NCBI GenBank assembly: GCA_016219425.1
Contig: JACRNB010000010.1
Span: forward strand, 221,582 to 285,581
DNA from: Betaproteobacteria bacterium
Lineage (GTDB): Bacteria; Pseudomonadota; Gammaproteobacteria; Burkholderiales; Thiobacillaceae
DNA: 64,000 nucleotides
Direction: 5' to 3'
In this document: one piece after another, positions 22,805 to 31,643 of the stretch
Position numbering within the stretch: the first letter of the stretch is position 1
Layout: every line of letters starts with the position of its first letter
Notes under the pieces: model-generated
The model's database searches: none
The model's input: only the letters and a program-made list of their open reading frames with translations
What the model was told of the DNA's origin: nothing
Position numbers and translations under genes: made by a program

Positions 22805-23010
22805 GGTCGAGGCGCGGGGAAAAGGGTGCGGCAGGATGGGCAAATCGGCGCGGGCCGGCAAGTCTTGACAGACGCGGCCTCCGGGGTGCGACGGAGGTTT
22901 CATGCCGAATGTCAAACCTTAAGTGAGCCATAAGACTGGCCTACGAGAATGAGCCATGCCGAACGCCGAAACGTACGGTAGTTCAGACCTCAACCTTTAA
23001 GGAGTTACTC

Positions 23011-23217
23011 ATGAACAAGACCCTGATCGCCCTGCTGACCGCCGCTTCCTTCCTGTCCTTTGGCGCCGCCCAGGCTGCCGACAAGCCGATGGACAAGCCC
23101 GCCGCCGAAGCCGCCGCTCCCGCCGGCGACGCCGCCAAGCCCGCCAAGCACGTCAAGAAGGCCAAGCACACCAAGAAGGCCAAGCACGCCAAGAAGGCCG
23201 ACAGCGCTGCCAAGTAA
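23011..23217 (+). CDS. Small secreted Lys/Ala/His-rich protein
   Basis: 68 residues. A signal peptide (MNKTLIALLTAASFLSFGAAQA) is followed by a mature part made of Ala/Pro/Asp-Lys and then tandem KKAKH-type repeats (KHVKKAKHTKKAKHAKKA). The composition resembles acid-shock (Asr-like) or other basic periplasmic peptides, but no family is certain. AAGGAG lies 8 bases before the ATG, and a strong terminator follows 14 bases after the stop, so this is a well-formed monocistronic gene. Confidence 0.8.
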   Translation: MNKTLIALLTAASFLSFGAAQAADKPMDKPAAEAAAPAGDAAKPAKHVKKAKHTKKAKHAKKADSAAK

Positions 23218-23231
23218 TCCTTTCAGTGCAG

Positions 23232-23265
23232 AAAGGCCGGACGACGCGAGTCGTCCGGCCTTTTC
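23232..23265 (+). terminator. Rho-independent terminator
   Basis: AAAGGCCGGACGAC-gcga-GTCGTCCGGCCTTTT, a long perfect stem with a T-run, just after the Lys/His-rich peptide gene. Confidence 0.9.
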
Positions 23266-23283
23266 TATTCGAGGGCCGGAAGT

Positions 23284-23380
23284 CCCCCCTTTGAAAAAGG
23301 GGGGGCAGGGGGGATTTCTGAGCCGGCCCGGCTGGCCTCGGTTGCTAAATCCCCCTCAATCCCCCTTTGCAAAGGGGGAA
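23284..23380. repeat. Family F repeat pair (CCCCCTTTG/CAAAGGGGG)
   Basis: CCCCCCTTTGAAAAAGGGGG and CCCCCTTTGCAAAGGGGG arms flank about 45 bases. The right arm contains the stop codon and last residues of the pirin gene. A nested copy lies in the restriction gene near 13010. Confidence 0.8.
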
Positions 23381-24216
23381 GGCGCCAGCGTCAGTCTTCC
23401 CGCCCGGTAGTCCGCGATGGCCTGTTCGATCTCCGCGCGCGTGTTCATGACGAAGGGGCCGTGCTGCACGATGGGTTCGCCCAGGGGCCGCCCCGCCACC
23501 AGGATGAAGCGCGCGCCCTCCCTCCCCGCCTCGATCTCGACGCCTTCCCCCGCGCCCAGCACGGCCAGGGCGTGACGGGGCGCGGGCTGGCCCGCCAAGG
23601 CCGCGTCGCCTTCGAACACGTAGACGAAACCCTGGTGCGCGGCGGGCACGGCCTGGCGGAAACGCGCGCCGGCGGCGAGCGTCACATCGAGATACAGGAC
23701 CGAGGTGGCGGGGTCGTCGATCACGCCTTCCCGCCCCGCATACGACCCCGCCAGCACGCGCACCCGCGTGTGCGCCTCGACCACCTCCGGGATCGCCGCA
23801 GCGGCAAACTCCTGATAGGCCGGGTCGGACATCTTTTCGGCGGCGGGCAGGTTGATCCAGAGCTGAAAACCGCGCATGCGGCCCTCGCTCTGCTGCGGCA
23901 TCTCGGAGTGCAGTACGCCGCGCGCCGCCTTCATCCACTGTGCGCCGCCCGCCTTCAGGTCGCCCCGGTTGCCGAGGCTGTCGCGGTGCTCCATGTGGCC
24001 GTCCAGCATGTAGGTGAAGGTGATGAAGCCGCGATGCGGATGCTCGGGAAAACCGGCGATGTATTCGTCCGGGTTGTCGCTGCCGAAGTGGTCGAGCATC
24101 AGGAAGGGGTCGAGGTTCTTCAGGGCCGGCGTGCCGATGCTGCGATGCACGGTCACGCCGGCGCCTTCGCTGATTTCCAGGGCGGGGACGAGTTGCCGGA
24201 TGGGGCGGGGGGTCAT
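23356..24216 (-). CDS. Pirin family protein
   Basis: 286 residues, cupin bicupin. The metal-binding pirin motif is visible as HPHRGFITFTYMLDG with HRDS and later GARGVLHSEMPQ-type sequence; the C-terminal cupin has FVYVFEGDAALAG. Some pirins are quercetinases, others transcriptional cofactors; the substrate is not determinable. The start at 24216 (MTPRPIRQL) has AAGGAG upstream. Odd: the final residues (APSPFAKGD) and the stop codon come from a family F repeat, so the native C-terminus has been replaced or extended. Confidence 0.9.
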   Translation of the reverse strand: MTPRPIRQLVPALEISEGAGVTVHRSIGTPALKNLDPFLMLDHFGSDNPDEYIAGFPEHPHRGFITFTYMLDGHMEHRDSLGNRGDLKAGGAQWMKAARGVLHSEMPQQSEGRMRGFQLWINLPAAEKMSDPAYQEFAAAAIPEVVEAHTRVRVLAGSYAGREGVIDDPATSVLYLDVTLAAGARFRQAVPAAHQGFVYVFEGDAALAGQPAPRHALAVLGAGEGVEIEAGREGARFILVAGRPLGEPIVQHGPFVMNTRAEIEQAIADYRAGRLTLAPSPFAKGD

Positions 24217-24338
24217 GGCGGTCTCCTTTACATAGTGCATATCCCCACTATGCGGCCCGTTTTCCAGGTTGCAATGCGGTTTGAGCCGCGTCATGACGCC
24301 CGCGTATAGTTGGCCGTTTCTCTCCCACGGCCCTCTCC

Positions 24339-27161
24339 ATGATCCGCGTCCGCGGCGCCCGCACCCACAACCTCAAGAACGTCAACGTCGATCTGCCCCA
24401 CCACAAGCTGGTGGTGATTACCGGGCTGTCCGGTTCCGGCAAGTCTTCCCTGGCCTTCGACACGCTCTATGCCGAGGGCCAGCGGCGCTATGTCGAATCG
24501 CTTTCCGCCTACGCGCGCCAGTTCCTGCAACTGATGGAAAAGCCGGATGTGGACCTGATCGAAGGCCTCTCGCCCGCCATCTCCATCGAGCAGAAGGCCA
24601 CGTCGCACAACCCGCGTTCCACCGTGGGCACCGTCACCGAGATCCACGACTACCTGCGCCTCCTGTTTGCGCGCGCCGGTACGCCGCGCTGCCCGCATCA
24701 CGGCATCGAGCTGGCGGCGCAGACCGTGTCGCAGATGGTGGATACGGTGCTGGCGCTGCCGGATGAGACCAAGCTGATGGTGCTGGCTCCGCTCGTGGTC
24801 GGGCGCAAGGGCGAGCAACTGGGGCTGATCGACGAACTGCGCGCGCAGGGCTTCGTGCGCCTGCGCGTGGATGGCGAGGTGTGCGACATCGACGCCGTGC
24901 CGCCCCTGGAGAAGAACCGCAAACACACGCTTGAGGCGGTGGTGGACCGCCTCAAGGTGCGCCCGGACATGAAGCAGCGCCTGGCGGAATCGTTCGAGAC
25001 CGCCCTGCGCCATTCCGACGGCAAGGCTTTGGCGGTGGAGATGGATTCCGGGCGCGAGATGCTGTTCTCCGCCAAGTTCGCCTGCCCGGTGTGCGACTAC
25101 GCCCTGGCGGAACTGGAGCCGCGCATCTTCTCCTTCAACAACCCCATGGGCGCCTGCCCCAAGTGTGACGGCCTGGGCAACATCACCTTTTTCGACCCGG
25201 ATCGGGTGGTGGCCTTCCCGCACCTGTCGCTCGCCGCGGGCGCGATCAAGGGCTGGGACCGGCGCAACGCCTTCTTCCACCGCATGCTGGAATCGCTGGC
25301 GATGCACTACGGCTTCGCCATCGACACCGCCTGGGAAGAACTCCCCTTCGCCCTGCGCCAGATCATCCTGCACGGCAGCGGACGCGAGGAGATCCCCTTC
25401 CATTACCTGGGCGAGAACGGGCGCAAAACCATCCGCAAGCACCGCTTCGATGGCGTCATCCCCAGCCTGGAGCGGCGTTACAAGGAGAGTGAGTCCCAAC
25501 TCGTGCGCGAAGAACTGGCCAAGTTCATCGCCAACCGCCCGTGCCCGGAATGCGGCGGCTCGCGCCTGCGCCTGGAGGCGCGCCACGTCACCATCGGCGG
25601 GCGCAGCCTGCACGACCTCTCGCGCCTGCCCATCCGCCAGTCGCTGGAGTTCTTTGACGCCCTGCGCCTGGTGGGCAGCCGCGCCCAGGTGGCGGACAAG
25701 ATCGTCAAGGAGATCAGCGCGCGCCTGTCGTTCCTGAACAACGTGGGCCTGGATTACCTGAGCCTGGACCGTTCCGCCGACACCCTTTCGGGCGGCGAGG
25801 CGCAGCGCATCCGCCTCGCCAGCCAGATCGGCTCCGGCCTCACCGGCGTGATGTATGTGCTGGACGAGCCCTCCATCGGCCTGCACCAGCGCGACAACGA
25901 CCGCCTGCTGGACACCCTGCGCCGCCTGCGCGACCTGGGCAACACGGTGATCGTGGTGGAGCACGACGAAGACGCCATCCGCCACGCCGACTACATCGTG
26001 GACATGGGGCCGGGCGCGGGCGAGCACGGCGGCGAGATCATCGCCCAGGGCAGCCTCATGGACATTCTTGAATGTGAGTCCTCGCTCACCGGCCAGTACC
26101 TGTCCGGGCGGCGCGCCATCCCCCTGCCCGAAACGCGCCGCACCCCGCGCGAGGGGCGCGTGTTGAAGCTCATCAACGCCTGGGGCAACAACCTCAAGAA
26201 CGTCACCCTGGAACTGCCCACCGGGGTGTTCGTGTGCATCACGGGCGTGTCCGGCTCGGGCAAATCCACCCTCATCAACGACACCCTTTATGCCATCACC
26301 GCCAACCAGTTGAACGGCGCCGCGCACGCACCCGCGCCGTATGAGGCGGTGGAAGGCGTGGAGTTCTTCGACAAGGTGGTGAGCGTGGACCAGGCCCCCA
26401 TCGGACGCACCCCGCGCTCCAACCCCGCCACCTACACCGGCCTGTTCACCCCCATCCGCGAACTCTTCGCCGGCGTCCCCGCCGCACGCGAGCGCGGCTA
26501 CGAGGTCGGACGCTTCTCCTTCAACGTCAAGGGCGGACGCTGCGAGGCCTGCCAGGGCGACGGCATGATCAAGGTGGAGATGCACTTTCTGCCCGACATC
26601 TACGTCCCCTGCGACGTCTGCCACGGCCAGCGCTACAACCGCGAGACCCTGGAGGTGCAATACAAGGGCAAGAACATCCACGAGGTATTGCAGATGACGG
26701 TGGAAGAGGCGTTCGCCTTCTTCAACGCCGTGCCCACGGTGAACCGCAAGCTGCAAACCCTGATGGACGTGGGCCTCACCTACATCCGCCTGGGGCAAGC
26801 CGCCACCACGCTCTCCGGCGGCGAGGCGCAGCGCGTGAAACTGGCGCTGGAGCTATCCAAACGGGATACGGGCCGCACCCTGTACATCCTGGACGAACCG
26901 ACCACGGGCCTGCACTTCCACGACATCGACATGCTGCTGACCGTGCTGCAACGCCTGGTGGGGCACGGCAACACGGTGGTGGTGATCGAACACAACCTGG
27001 ATGTGATCAAGACCGCAGACTGGATCATCGACCTGGGCCCGGAAGGCGGGGAGGGCGGCGGACGCATCCTGGCGCAGGGCGCGCCGGAGGACATCGCCGC
27101 CAACCCGGAGAGCCATACCGGGCGGTATTTGCGCGCGGTGCTGGGGCGGGGGAGCGCATGA
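24339..27161 (+). CDS. uvrA: Excinuclease ABC subunit A
   Basis: 940 residues, DNA damage recognition ATPase of nucleotide excision repair. Two ABC modules are visible: Walker [21 protein letters not shown] and [16 protein letters not shown], with [11 protein letters not shown] and [11 protein letters not shown] signatures. Zinc-finger cysteines are seen in [14 protein letters not shown] and [14 protein letters not shown]. Full length. The stop overlaps the ATG of a zeta-toxin-like gene (ATGA), an unusual partner for uvrA. Confidence 0.98.
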   Translation: MIRVRGARTHNLKNVNVDLPHHKLVVITGLSGSGKSSLAFDTLYAEGQRRYVESLSAYARQFLQLMEKPDVDLIEGLSPAISIEQKATSHNPRSTVGTVTEIHDYLRLLFARAGTPRCPHHGIELAAQTVSQMVDTVLALPDETKLMVLAPLVVGRKGEQLGLIDELRAQGFVRLRVDGEVCDIDAVPPLEKNRKHTLEAVVDRLKVRPDMKQRLAESFETALRHSDGKALAVEMDSGREMLFSAKFACPVCDYALAELEPRIFSFNNPMGACPKCDGLGNITFFDPDRVVAFPHLSLAAGAIKGWDRRNAFFHRMLESLAMHYGFAIDTAWEELPFALRQIILHGSGREEIPFHYLGENGRKTIRKHRFDGVIPSLERRYKESESQLVREELAKFIANRPCPECGGSRLRLEARHVTIGGRSLHDLSRLPIRQSLEFFDALRLVGSRAQVADKIVKEISARLSFLNNVGLDYLSLDRSADTLSGGEAQRIRLASQIGSGLTGVMYVLDEPSIGLHQRDNDRLLDTLRRLRDLGNTVIVVEHDEDAIRHADYIVDMGPGAGEHGGEIIAQGSLMDILECESSLTGQYLSGRRAIPLPETRRTPREGRVLKLINAWGNNLKNVTLELPTGVFVCITGVSGSGKSTLINDTLYAITANQLNGAAHAPAPYEAVEGVEFFDKVVSVDQAPIGRTPRSNPATYTGLFTPIRELFAGVPAARERGYEVGRFSFNVKGGRCEACQGDGMIKVEMHFLPDIYVPCDVCHGQRYNRETLEVQYKGKNIHEVLQMTVEEAFAFFNAVPTVNRKLQTLMDVGLTYIRLGQAATTLSGGEAQRVKLALELSKRDTGRTLYILDEPTTGLHFHDIDMLLTVLQRLVGHGNTVVVIEHNLDVIKTADWIIDLGPEGGEGGGRILAQGAPEDIAANPESHTGRYLRAVLGRGSA

Positions 27162-27688
27162 GGAAGATCATCCTCATCGCAGGGCCGAACGGGGCGGGGA
27201 AAACCACCTTTGCGTGCGAGTTCCTGCCCAACGAGGCGGCTTGCCCCAATTTCGTCAATGCGGACCTGATTGCGGCGGGGCTTTCTCCCTTCGCTCCGGA
27301 AGCGGCGGCAGTGCGGGCCGGGCGCATCATGCTGGAACAGATTGCAGCGCATGTCCGGCGGCGGGAGGACTTCGCGCTCGAAACCACGTTATCCGGGCGA
27401 GGCTATGCCAAACGCATTCCGGAATGGCAGGCCTTGGGCTATCGGGTGGAGCTGTTTTTTCTGGCGCTGCCGTCGCCGGAAATCGCCATTGCCCGTGTCG
27501 CAATGCGGGTGCGACAAGGTGGGCATGATGTGCCGGAAGCCGTCATCCGGCGCCGTTTTGATGCAGGAAAACGTAACTTCGCCCGCACCTACTGTCCGCT
27601 GGTGGACGCCTGGGCGCTATATGACAATGAAGGCAGCGAACCCGTACCACTGGATTGGGGAGAGAAGCATGAACACGAAACCGATTGA
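27158..27688 (+). CDS. Zeta toxin-like P-loop kinase
   Basis: 176 residues. Walker [18 protein letters not shown] is followed by [12 protein letters not shown] and [12 protein letters not shown], the pattern of zeta/PezT-type kinases that phosphorylate UDP-activated amino sugars; chromosomal homologues are often annotated as AAA or zeta toxin proteins with no proven toxicity. The [22 protein letters not shown] region is typical of the stand-alone chromosomal subgroup. It is translationally coupled to uvrA by ATGA and overlaps the next small ORF by 20 bases. Toxicity is inference. Confidence 0.85.
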   Translation: MRKIILIAGPNGAGKTTFACEFLPNEAACPNFVNADLIAAGLSPFAPEAAAVRAGRIMLEQIAAHVRRREDFALETTLSGRGYAKRIPEWQALGYRVELFFLALPSPEIAIARVAMRVRQGGHDVPEAVIRRRFDAGKRNFARTYCPLVDAWALYDNEGSEPVPLDWGEKHEHETD

Positions 27689-27833
27689 ACAGGCCAAAAC
27701 CCAGGATTTGGCGAAATCCCTACCTGCACTACGCAGAGCCGCACAACGCGCCCAGACGTTGGCCAAGACATCGGCGCAAGGCGCCCAGGCCGGGGACGCG
27801 CAAAGCCATCCCTCCCGGAAGAAGCCAATCTGA
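27669..27833 (+). CDS. Small protein downstream of zeta toxin, possible partner (perhaps truncated)
   Basis: 54 residues starting [29 protein letters not shown]. Short helical proteins of this kind often follow zeta-like kinases and may act as antitoxins. The N-terminal half is family-like from memory; after AQTLAK the sequence becomes Ala/Gln-rich and ends early, so a frameshift or truncation is possible. It overlaps the kinase stop by 20 bases. Confidence 0.5.
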   Translation: MNTKPIEQAKTQDLAKSLPALRRAAQRAQTLAKTSAQGAQAGDAQSHPSRKKPI

Positions 27834-28106
27834 ACCTCTTTCCCGTCCCTGTGGAAACCATGGGAAAGATCGGCATGAGTGCAACCAACACTCTTTCCAG
27901 CAAGTCGGGCTGGCGGCTTAAGCGTGTTGCAGCTCACGCCAAGTGTTTGGCGCAGGCCATGATCCTAGCAGGGCACGCCGGAGGACATCGCGGCGCACCC
28001 GGAGAGCCATGCCGGGCGGTATTTGCGGGCAGTGCTGGGGCGGGGAAACAACCTTTGCACGGGAGTTCCTGCCCAACGCACAGCATTCCAACTGCCGTTT
28101 CCAGGA
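27834..28106. other. Non-coding stretch with decayed gene fragments
   Basis: 273 bases between the small partner gene and the convergent HEPN gene. The right half (27960-28078) is a degenerate duplicate of the uvrA end and toxin start. The left half has no recognisable gene; another frame reads EEANLNLFPVPVETMG, which may be the out-of-frame tail of the partner gene or chance. Confidence 0.5.
27960..28078 (+). repeat. Degenerate duplicate of uvrA 3' end / toxin 5' end
   Basis: Closely matches 27064-27233 (GCCGGAGGACATCGC, GAGAGCCAT, CCGGGCGGTATTTGCG, GTGCTGGGGCGGGG), then skips about 49 bases and resumes with ACCTTTGC and GAGTTCCTGCCCAACG. The missing piece in the original is bounded by two GGGGCGGGGA-like repeats, consistent with a slippage or recombination deletion. 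No open frame survives. Confidence 0.8.
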
Positions 28107-28526
28107 TCAAGAAATGCCGAGGGTGGTGCGGGCGTGCAGCGATTCCGCCTGGGCAATGCACTCGGCGAGCAGCGCCTCGTTGACGCCATCGCCGGTGTAG
28201 TCGTTCAGATTGCGCTGTTTGCGTAGCGCGTCGAGGACGATGACGGTGGCGCTGTCCAAAGCCAGAGTTAGCGGCAGCGCCTGGATGGCGGTCTGGTGGT
28301 GGCCTGGCTCGCTGGTGGAGGTGCGGAAACCTTTGGCCCAGAGCGCGGCCATCGCGCATTGCAGGATGGCTTTGTAGGCGGCATCAAAACGGTTTTCCGC
28401 GCTGATCGTGGTGACCTTTGCGTCGGCCAGATTGCGCTGAGCCGCCGCCAGCAGTTTCAGAATGGCGGCGCGCCCGGCCTCATGCCGTTGCAGACGTTTT
28501 ATCGCCAACAAGTTTTCCAAGGTCAT
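28107..28526 (-). CDS. HEPN domain protein (putative toxin of HEPN/NT pair)
   Basis: 139 residues from the ATG at 28526 (MTLENLLAIKRLQ); the ATG at 28532 touches the GGGAG and is less likely. Helical HEPN fold with FDAAYKAILQCAMAALWAKGF and GHHQTAIQALPLTL, then RKQRNLNDYTGD, the position of the R-x-(4-6)-H-type active or modified motif in HEPN toxins. Here the motif shows RN..DY rather than a clear RxxxxH, so RNase activity is uncertain. It overlaps the upstream nucleotidyltransferase gene by 47 bases. Confidence 0.8.
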   Translation of the reverse strand: MTLENLLAIKRLQRHEAGRAAILKLLAAAQRNLADAKVTTISAENRFDAAYKAILQCAMAALWAKGFRTSTSEPGHHQTAIQALPLTLALDSATVIVLDALRKQRNLNDYTGDGVNEALLAECIAQAESLHARTTLGIS

Positions 28527-29088
28527 GCTCATCTCCCATCAGATACAGTTTTTCGTTGCCTAACACTTCAAGGAGGAAGGCGTCGCCTCCACTCGCTTTT
28601 TGCCGAAACTCGGCGGGAGACAGCACCACCGGATTGATCTCCCGACCTATTTGCGCCTGAGCTTCATGCAGCGTGCGAACCGCCTCGGCGAAACCGATCT
28701 CGCCCACCAGCAAGACATCCACATCGCTGCGCGGACCTTCCTCCCCGCGAGCCATGGAGCCGAATACCAGCGCCAGCGTGATGCGCCCACCCAAGCCAGC
28801 CAGGGCTTCTCTCAACACATCCGCAAGCCCCGCCGTTTTGCGCAATATCCCCGCCAGTTCAAGAAATATCGGACATTGCTGATTGGCGCCATAACGCACC
28901 TGATTGCCGACCTCTTCGCGAGCCAGCACGCCAGCCAGGGCGAGTCGCGCCAGTTCCTTGTGCAGCGTCCCGGCGGAGGTGCCAGTCAGGCGGGCGATTT
29001 CCCGCACGTGGTAATGCTGTTCCGGATGCAACAACAGGAGGGCCAGTACTTTCTGGCGGTAGTTGCCGAATAAGAGGGAGGTGAGCAT
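28480..29088 (-). CDS. Winged-helix MNT nucleotidyltransferase (putative antitoxin)
   Basis: 202 residues. The N-terminal winged helix-turn-helix (VREIARLTGTSAGTLHKELARLALAGVL) is followed by a minimal nucleotidyltransferase with GSMARGEEGPRSDVDVLLVG, the G-S-x(n)-D-x-D catalytic signature. In HEPN/MNT (type VII-like) pairs the transferase modifies the HEPN protein; the fused winged helix would let it autoregulate. The start at 29088 (MLTSLLFGNYRQK) is preferred because the longer extension lacks homology. It overlaps the downstream HEPN gene. Confidence 0.85.
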   Translation of the reverse strand: MLTSLLFGNYRQKVLALLLLHPEQHYHVREIARLTGTSAGTLHKELARLALAGVLAREEVGNQVRYGANQQCPIFLELAGILRKTAGLADVLREALAGLGGRITLALVFGSMARGEEGPRSDVDVLLVGEIGFAEAVRTLHEAQAQIGREINPVVLSPAEFRQKASGGDAFLLEVLGNEKLYLMGDEHDLGKLVGDKTSATA

Positions 29089-29260
29089 GGTTGTAGCTTG
29101 TTCGGATACGATCGAGGCCAATAATGCTACAACAAACCGCGCATGCAACGGCTTCATGGATTCCGCATCGTTCACGCCCACCCGCAACTAGGTTGCGTAA
29201 GCGGCGTTCGCCAAGTTTTGCTGGCGTGCGGAATGCCGAGGAGTTTGGGCTGAAGCGCCC

Positions 29261-30688
29261 CTACCCCTCTTCCCGCATCACCCCATGGTGCGGAAACCGT
29301 ACCGTAAATGCTGCGCCGTGGCCGCCGGCGCCGGTTTCCAGGCGGATGCGAGCGCCGTGGCGCGCGGCTACTTCGGCGACGATGGCCAGTCCCAGTCCGG
29401 TGCCGGGTTGGTTGGAGCCGGGTACGCGCCAGAAACGCTCGAACACCTTTTCGCGCAGTTCGGCGGGGATGCCCGCCCCGTCGTCTTCCACCATCAGCCA
29501 GGCGCTGTCGTCGTAGCCCAGGCGCACGGTGACGTGCCCGCCCGCCGGGGTGTAGCGGATGGCGTTGTCCAGCAGGTTGTCGATCAGGTCGCGCAGGGGG
29601 CCTTCCTCGCCGCGCACGGGCAGTTGCATCTCCGGCGCTTCCAGGGCGAGGTCGATGCCCTTTTGCACCGCCTCCGGCGCCCAGTCCATGGCGGCGCTTT
29701 GCGCCAGCCGGTGCAGGTCCAGGGGTTCCGGCAGGCGGCTGCCCGCCGCTTCGGGTTCGTTGCGCGCCAGGGTGAGGAGTTGGTTCACCAGGCGGCTGCA
29801 CCGCTGCGCGCCCTGGCAGATGCGATCCAGGGACTCCCGTATGCCGGGCGGGGCGTGTTCTTCGCGCCGCGCCAGTTCGGCCTGGGCCTTGAGGCCGGCG
29901 AAGGGGGTGCGCAACTGGTGCGCGGCGTCGGCGACGAAGCGACGCTGGCTTTCCAGCATGGCGCCGATGCGCTCCAGCAGGGCGTTGATCTCGCGGATGA
30001 AGGGGCGCACCTCCGCCGGGGCCATGCCTTCGTCCAGGGGGCGCAGGTCGTTGCGCGGGCGTTCCGCTACCTGACGCCGTAGCCGCTCCAGGGGCTGAAA
30101 GCCGCGCTTGATGCCGATCCACACGGCAAAGCCGGCAATGACGATGAAGATGACCTGGGGGATGACGATGTTGCCCAGGATGCTGCGTCCGAGAGATTGG
30201 CGATCTTCCGTGGGTTCGCCGGCCTGAATCACATATTCCCGCTGTACTCCCGCACGGGCGGCGTTGAAGCGCAGGGTGAGCAGGCGGATCTTGCGGTCTT
30301 CGAACTGGGTGTTGCGCAGGCGCAGGGGGGGGCCGGTGAGGTCGCCAGGGCGGGGGCGGGGGAGTTGCGCATTGGCGATCACGACGCGGCCTTCCTGGTC
30401 GTAGAGGGCGTAGAGAAACGCCCCTTCGCCTTCCGGCAGGGAGCGGGCGAGTTGGGCGAGGTCGAGATCGCCGGCCTGAAAGTGGTTGGACAGGAGCCGC
30501 GCGCGTTCCGTCAGCACCAGGTCGTAGGGGCGGTTGGACAGGTTCACCGCGGCGATGTAGCCGGTCATGGTGGAGAACAGCAGCAGCAGGTACAGCGGGG
30601 TGAACAGCCAGTTCACCAGGTGGTGGCGCAGGGACAGGATGTCGTCCTGGGGCTTGATCCCGGGGGGCGCCTCCGGGGGAACGCTCAC
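29261..30688 (-). CDS. Two-component sensor histidine kinase, TctE-like
   Basis: 475 residues, GTG start at 30688 overlapping the regulator stop (GTGA). An N-terminal helix (LVNWLFTPLYLLLLFSTMTGYI) precedes a periplasmic 2CSK-type sensor region (ERARLLSNHFQAGDLDLAQLA), a second helix (IPQVIFIVIAGFAVWIGI), HAMP, the dimerisation H-box AHQLRTPFAG and the HATPase N/G boxes (NLLDNAIRYTP, DDGAGIP, GTGLGLAIV). TctE-type kinases usually sense carboxylates. It is divergent from the symporter genes at 31644, which fits a carboxylate-uptake circuit; the ligand is inferred. Confidence 0.92.
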   Translation of the reverse strand: MSVPPEAPPGIKPQDDILSLRHHLVNWLFTPLYLLLLFSTMTGYIAAVNLSNRPYDLVLTERARLLSNHFQAGDLDLAQLARSLPEGEGAFLYALYDQEGRVVIANAQLPRPRPGDLTGPPLRLRNTQFEDRKIRLLTLRFNAARAGVQREYVIQAGEPTEDRQSLGRSILGNIVIPQVIFIVIAGFAVWIGIKRGFQPLERLRRQVAERPRNDLRPLDEGMAPAEVRPFIREINALLERIGAMLESQRRFVADAAHQLRTPFAGLKAQAELARREEHAPPGIRESLDRICQGAQRCSRLVNQLLTLARNEPEAAGSRLPEPLDLHRLAQSAAMDWAPEAVQKGIDLALEAPEMQLPVRGEEGPLRDLIDNLLDNAIRYTPAGGHVTVRLGYDDSAWLMVEDDGAGIPAELREKVFERFWRVPGSNQPGTGLGLAIVAEVAARHGARIRLETGAGGHGAAFTVRFPHHGVMREEG

Positions 30689-31347
30689 GCCTTGTCCATC
30701 AGGTAACCCAGGCCGCGCAGGGTGCGCAGGGTGACGCCGCCCGGCTCCAGCTTTTTGCGCAGGCGGTGCACATAGACCTCGATGGCGTTGGCGCTGAGTT
30801 CTTCGCCGTAGCCGCACAGGCTTTCGATCAACTGGTCCTTGCTCACCACCTTGCCCTGGCGGAACAGCAGGGCCTCCAGCACCGAGACTTCGCGCAGGGA
30901 GAGTTCGAGCGCTTCGCCCGCCAGGGTGGCGCGGCGGCCCACGGTGTCGTAGGTGAGCGCGCCGCAGGAGAGCAGGGGGGTGGCGGCCTGGCCGCGCCGC
31001 AGCAGGGCGCGGGCGCGGGCTTCCAGTTCGGCCAGGGAGAAGGGTTTCACCAGATAGTCGTCCGCGCCCAGGTCGAGTCCTTTGACCCGGTCTTCCACGC
31101 CGTCGCGGGCGGTGAGGATGAGCACCGGGGTGCGGCAGCCGGTCTCCCGCGCCTGCCTCAGCACCTGGAGTCCGTCCAGACGGGGCAGGCCCAGGTCCAG
31201 CAGGACCAGGTCGAAACCGCCGCCGCGCAACAGACCCAGGGCGGTCTCGCCATCCGCCGCCGTATCGGTGGCGTGACCGGCGCTCCGCATGGTGCGGGTC
31301 AGGCTGTCCTGCAGGATGGAATCGTCTTCGACGATGAGTACGCGCAT
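30685..31347 (-). CDS. OmpR-family response regulator, TctD-like
   Basis: 220 residues. The receiver domain has VEDD, phospho-acceptor LLDLGLPRLDG (Asp near residue 51), switch Thr in LILTARD and LVKPF. The C-terminal winged helix (LSLREVSVLEALLFRQGKVVSKDQL, NAIEVYVHRLRKKL) is OmpR-type. First gene of the pair with the kinase. Likely target: the divergent DUF485-ActP operon, by position only. Confidence 0.95.
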   Translation of the reverse strand: MRVLIVEDDSILQDSLTRTMRSAGHATDTAADGETALGLLRGGGFDLVLLDLGLPRLDGLQVLRQARETGCRTPVLILTARDGVEDRVKGLDLGADDYLVKPFSLAELEARARALLRRGQAATPLLSCGALTYDTVGRRATLAGEALELSLREVSVLEALLFRQGKVVSKDQLIESLCGYGEELSANAIEVYVHRLRKKLEPGGVTLRTLRGLGYLMDKA

Positions 31348-31643
31348 GGTGTAAGGCTAGTGTAAGAGGCAGGATTTAGCATGGCGGCACTCTTGAGGTG
31401 CGGTGCAGCAAAATTGTACCCCTCATGCCCTTCCTCCCCCGCTCGCCGTCGCAATACGGCGAGCACTCAGACCCCCGGCCCGTCCGGGGGTTTGTTTTTG
31501 CGGCGAAGGATTGCGCGTCCAAGTCATTCCTCACCGCATTTTTTGTGCGCCGCAGTAAGTGACGTGTAAGCCCGCGTCCGTAGCATGGCTGCATGGCCCG
31601 TCTCGCGTGATGGGTCGCGTCCTTGCCACTGTTGGAGCACACG
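31348..31643. other. Divergent regulatory region between response regulator and DUF485 gene
   Basis: 296 bases. It contains two adjacent hairpins with a U-tract on the plus strand (31441-31499), then AT-richer sequence (GCATTTTTTGTGCGCCGCAG) before the DUF485 start. No clear sigma54 site or exact -35/-10 pair was found. Operator sites for the adjacent OmpR-type regulator would be expected here. Confidence 0.55.
31441..31499 (+). terminator. Tandem hairpins with U-tract: attenuator or small RNA end
   Basis: Hairpin 1 is GCTCGCCGT-cgcaat-ACGGCGAGC (31441-31464), perfect. Hairpin 2 is ACCCCCGG-cccg-TCCGGGGGT (31471-31490), running into TTGTTTTT. There is no plus-strand gene just upstream, so this would end a leader RNA or a small RNA in front of the symporter operon. 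Confidence 0.7.

Noticed and set aside
24291..26798. 835-residue open frame on the minus strand
   Set aside because: Antisense shadow of uvrA with no domain-like sequence.
27851..28183. 110-residue plus-strand frame
   Set aside because: Runs through the degenerate uvrA/toxin duplicate and opposite the HEPN gene; no coherent domain.
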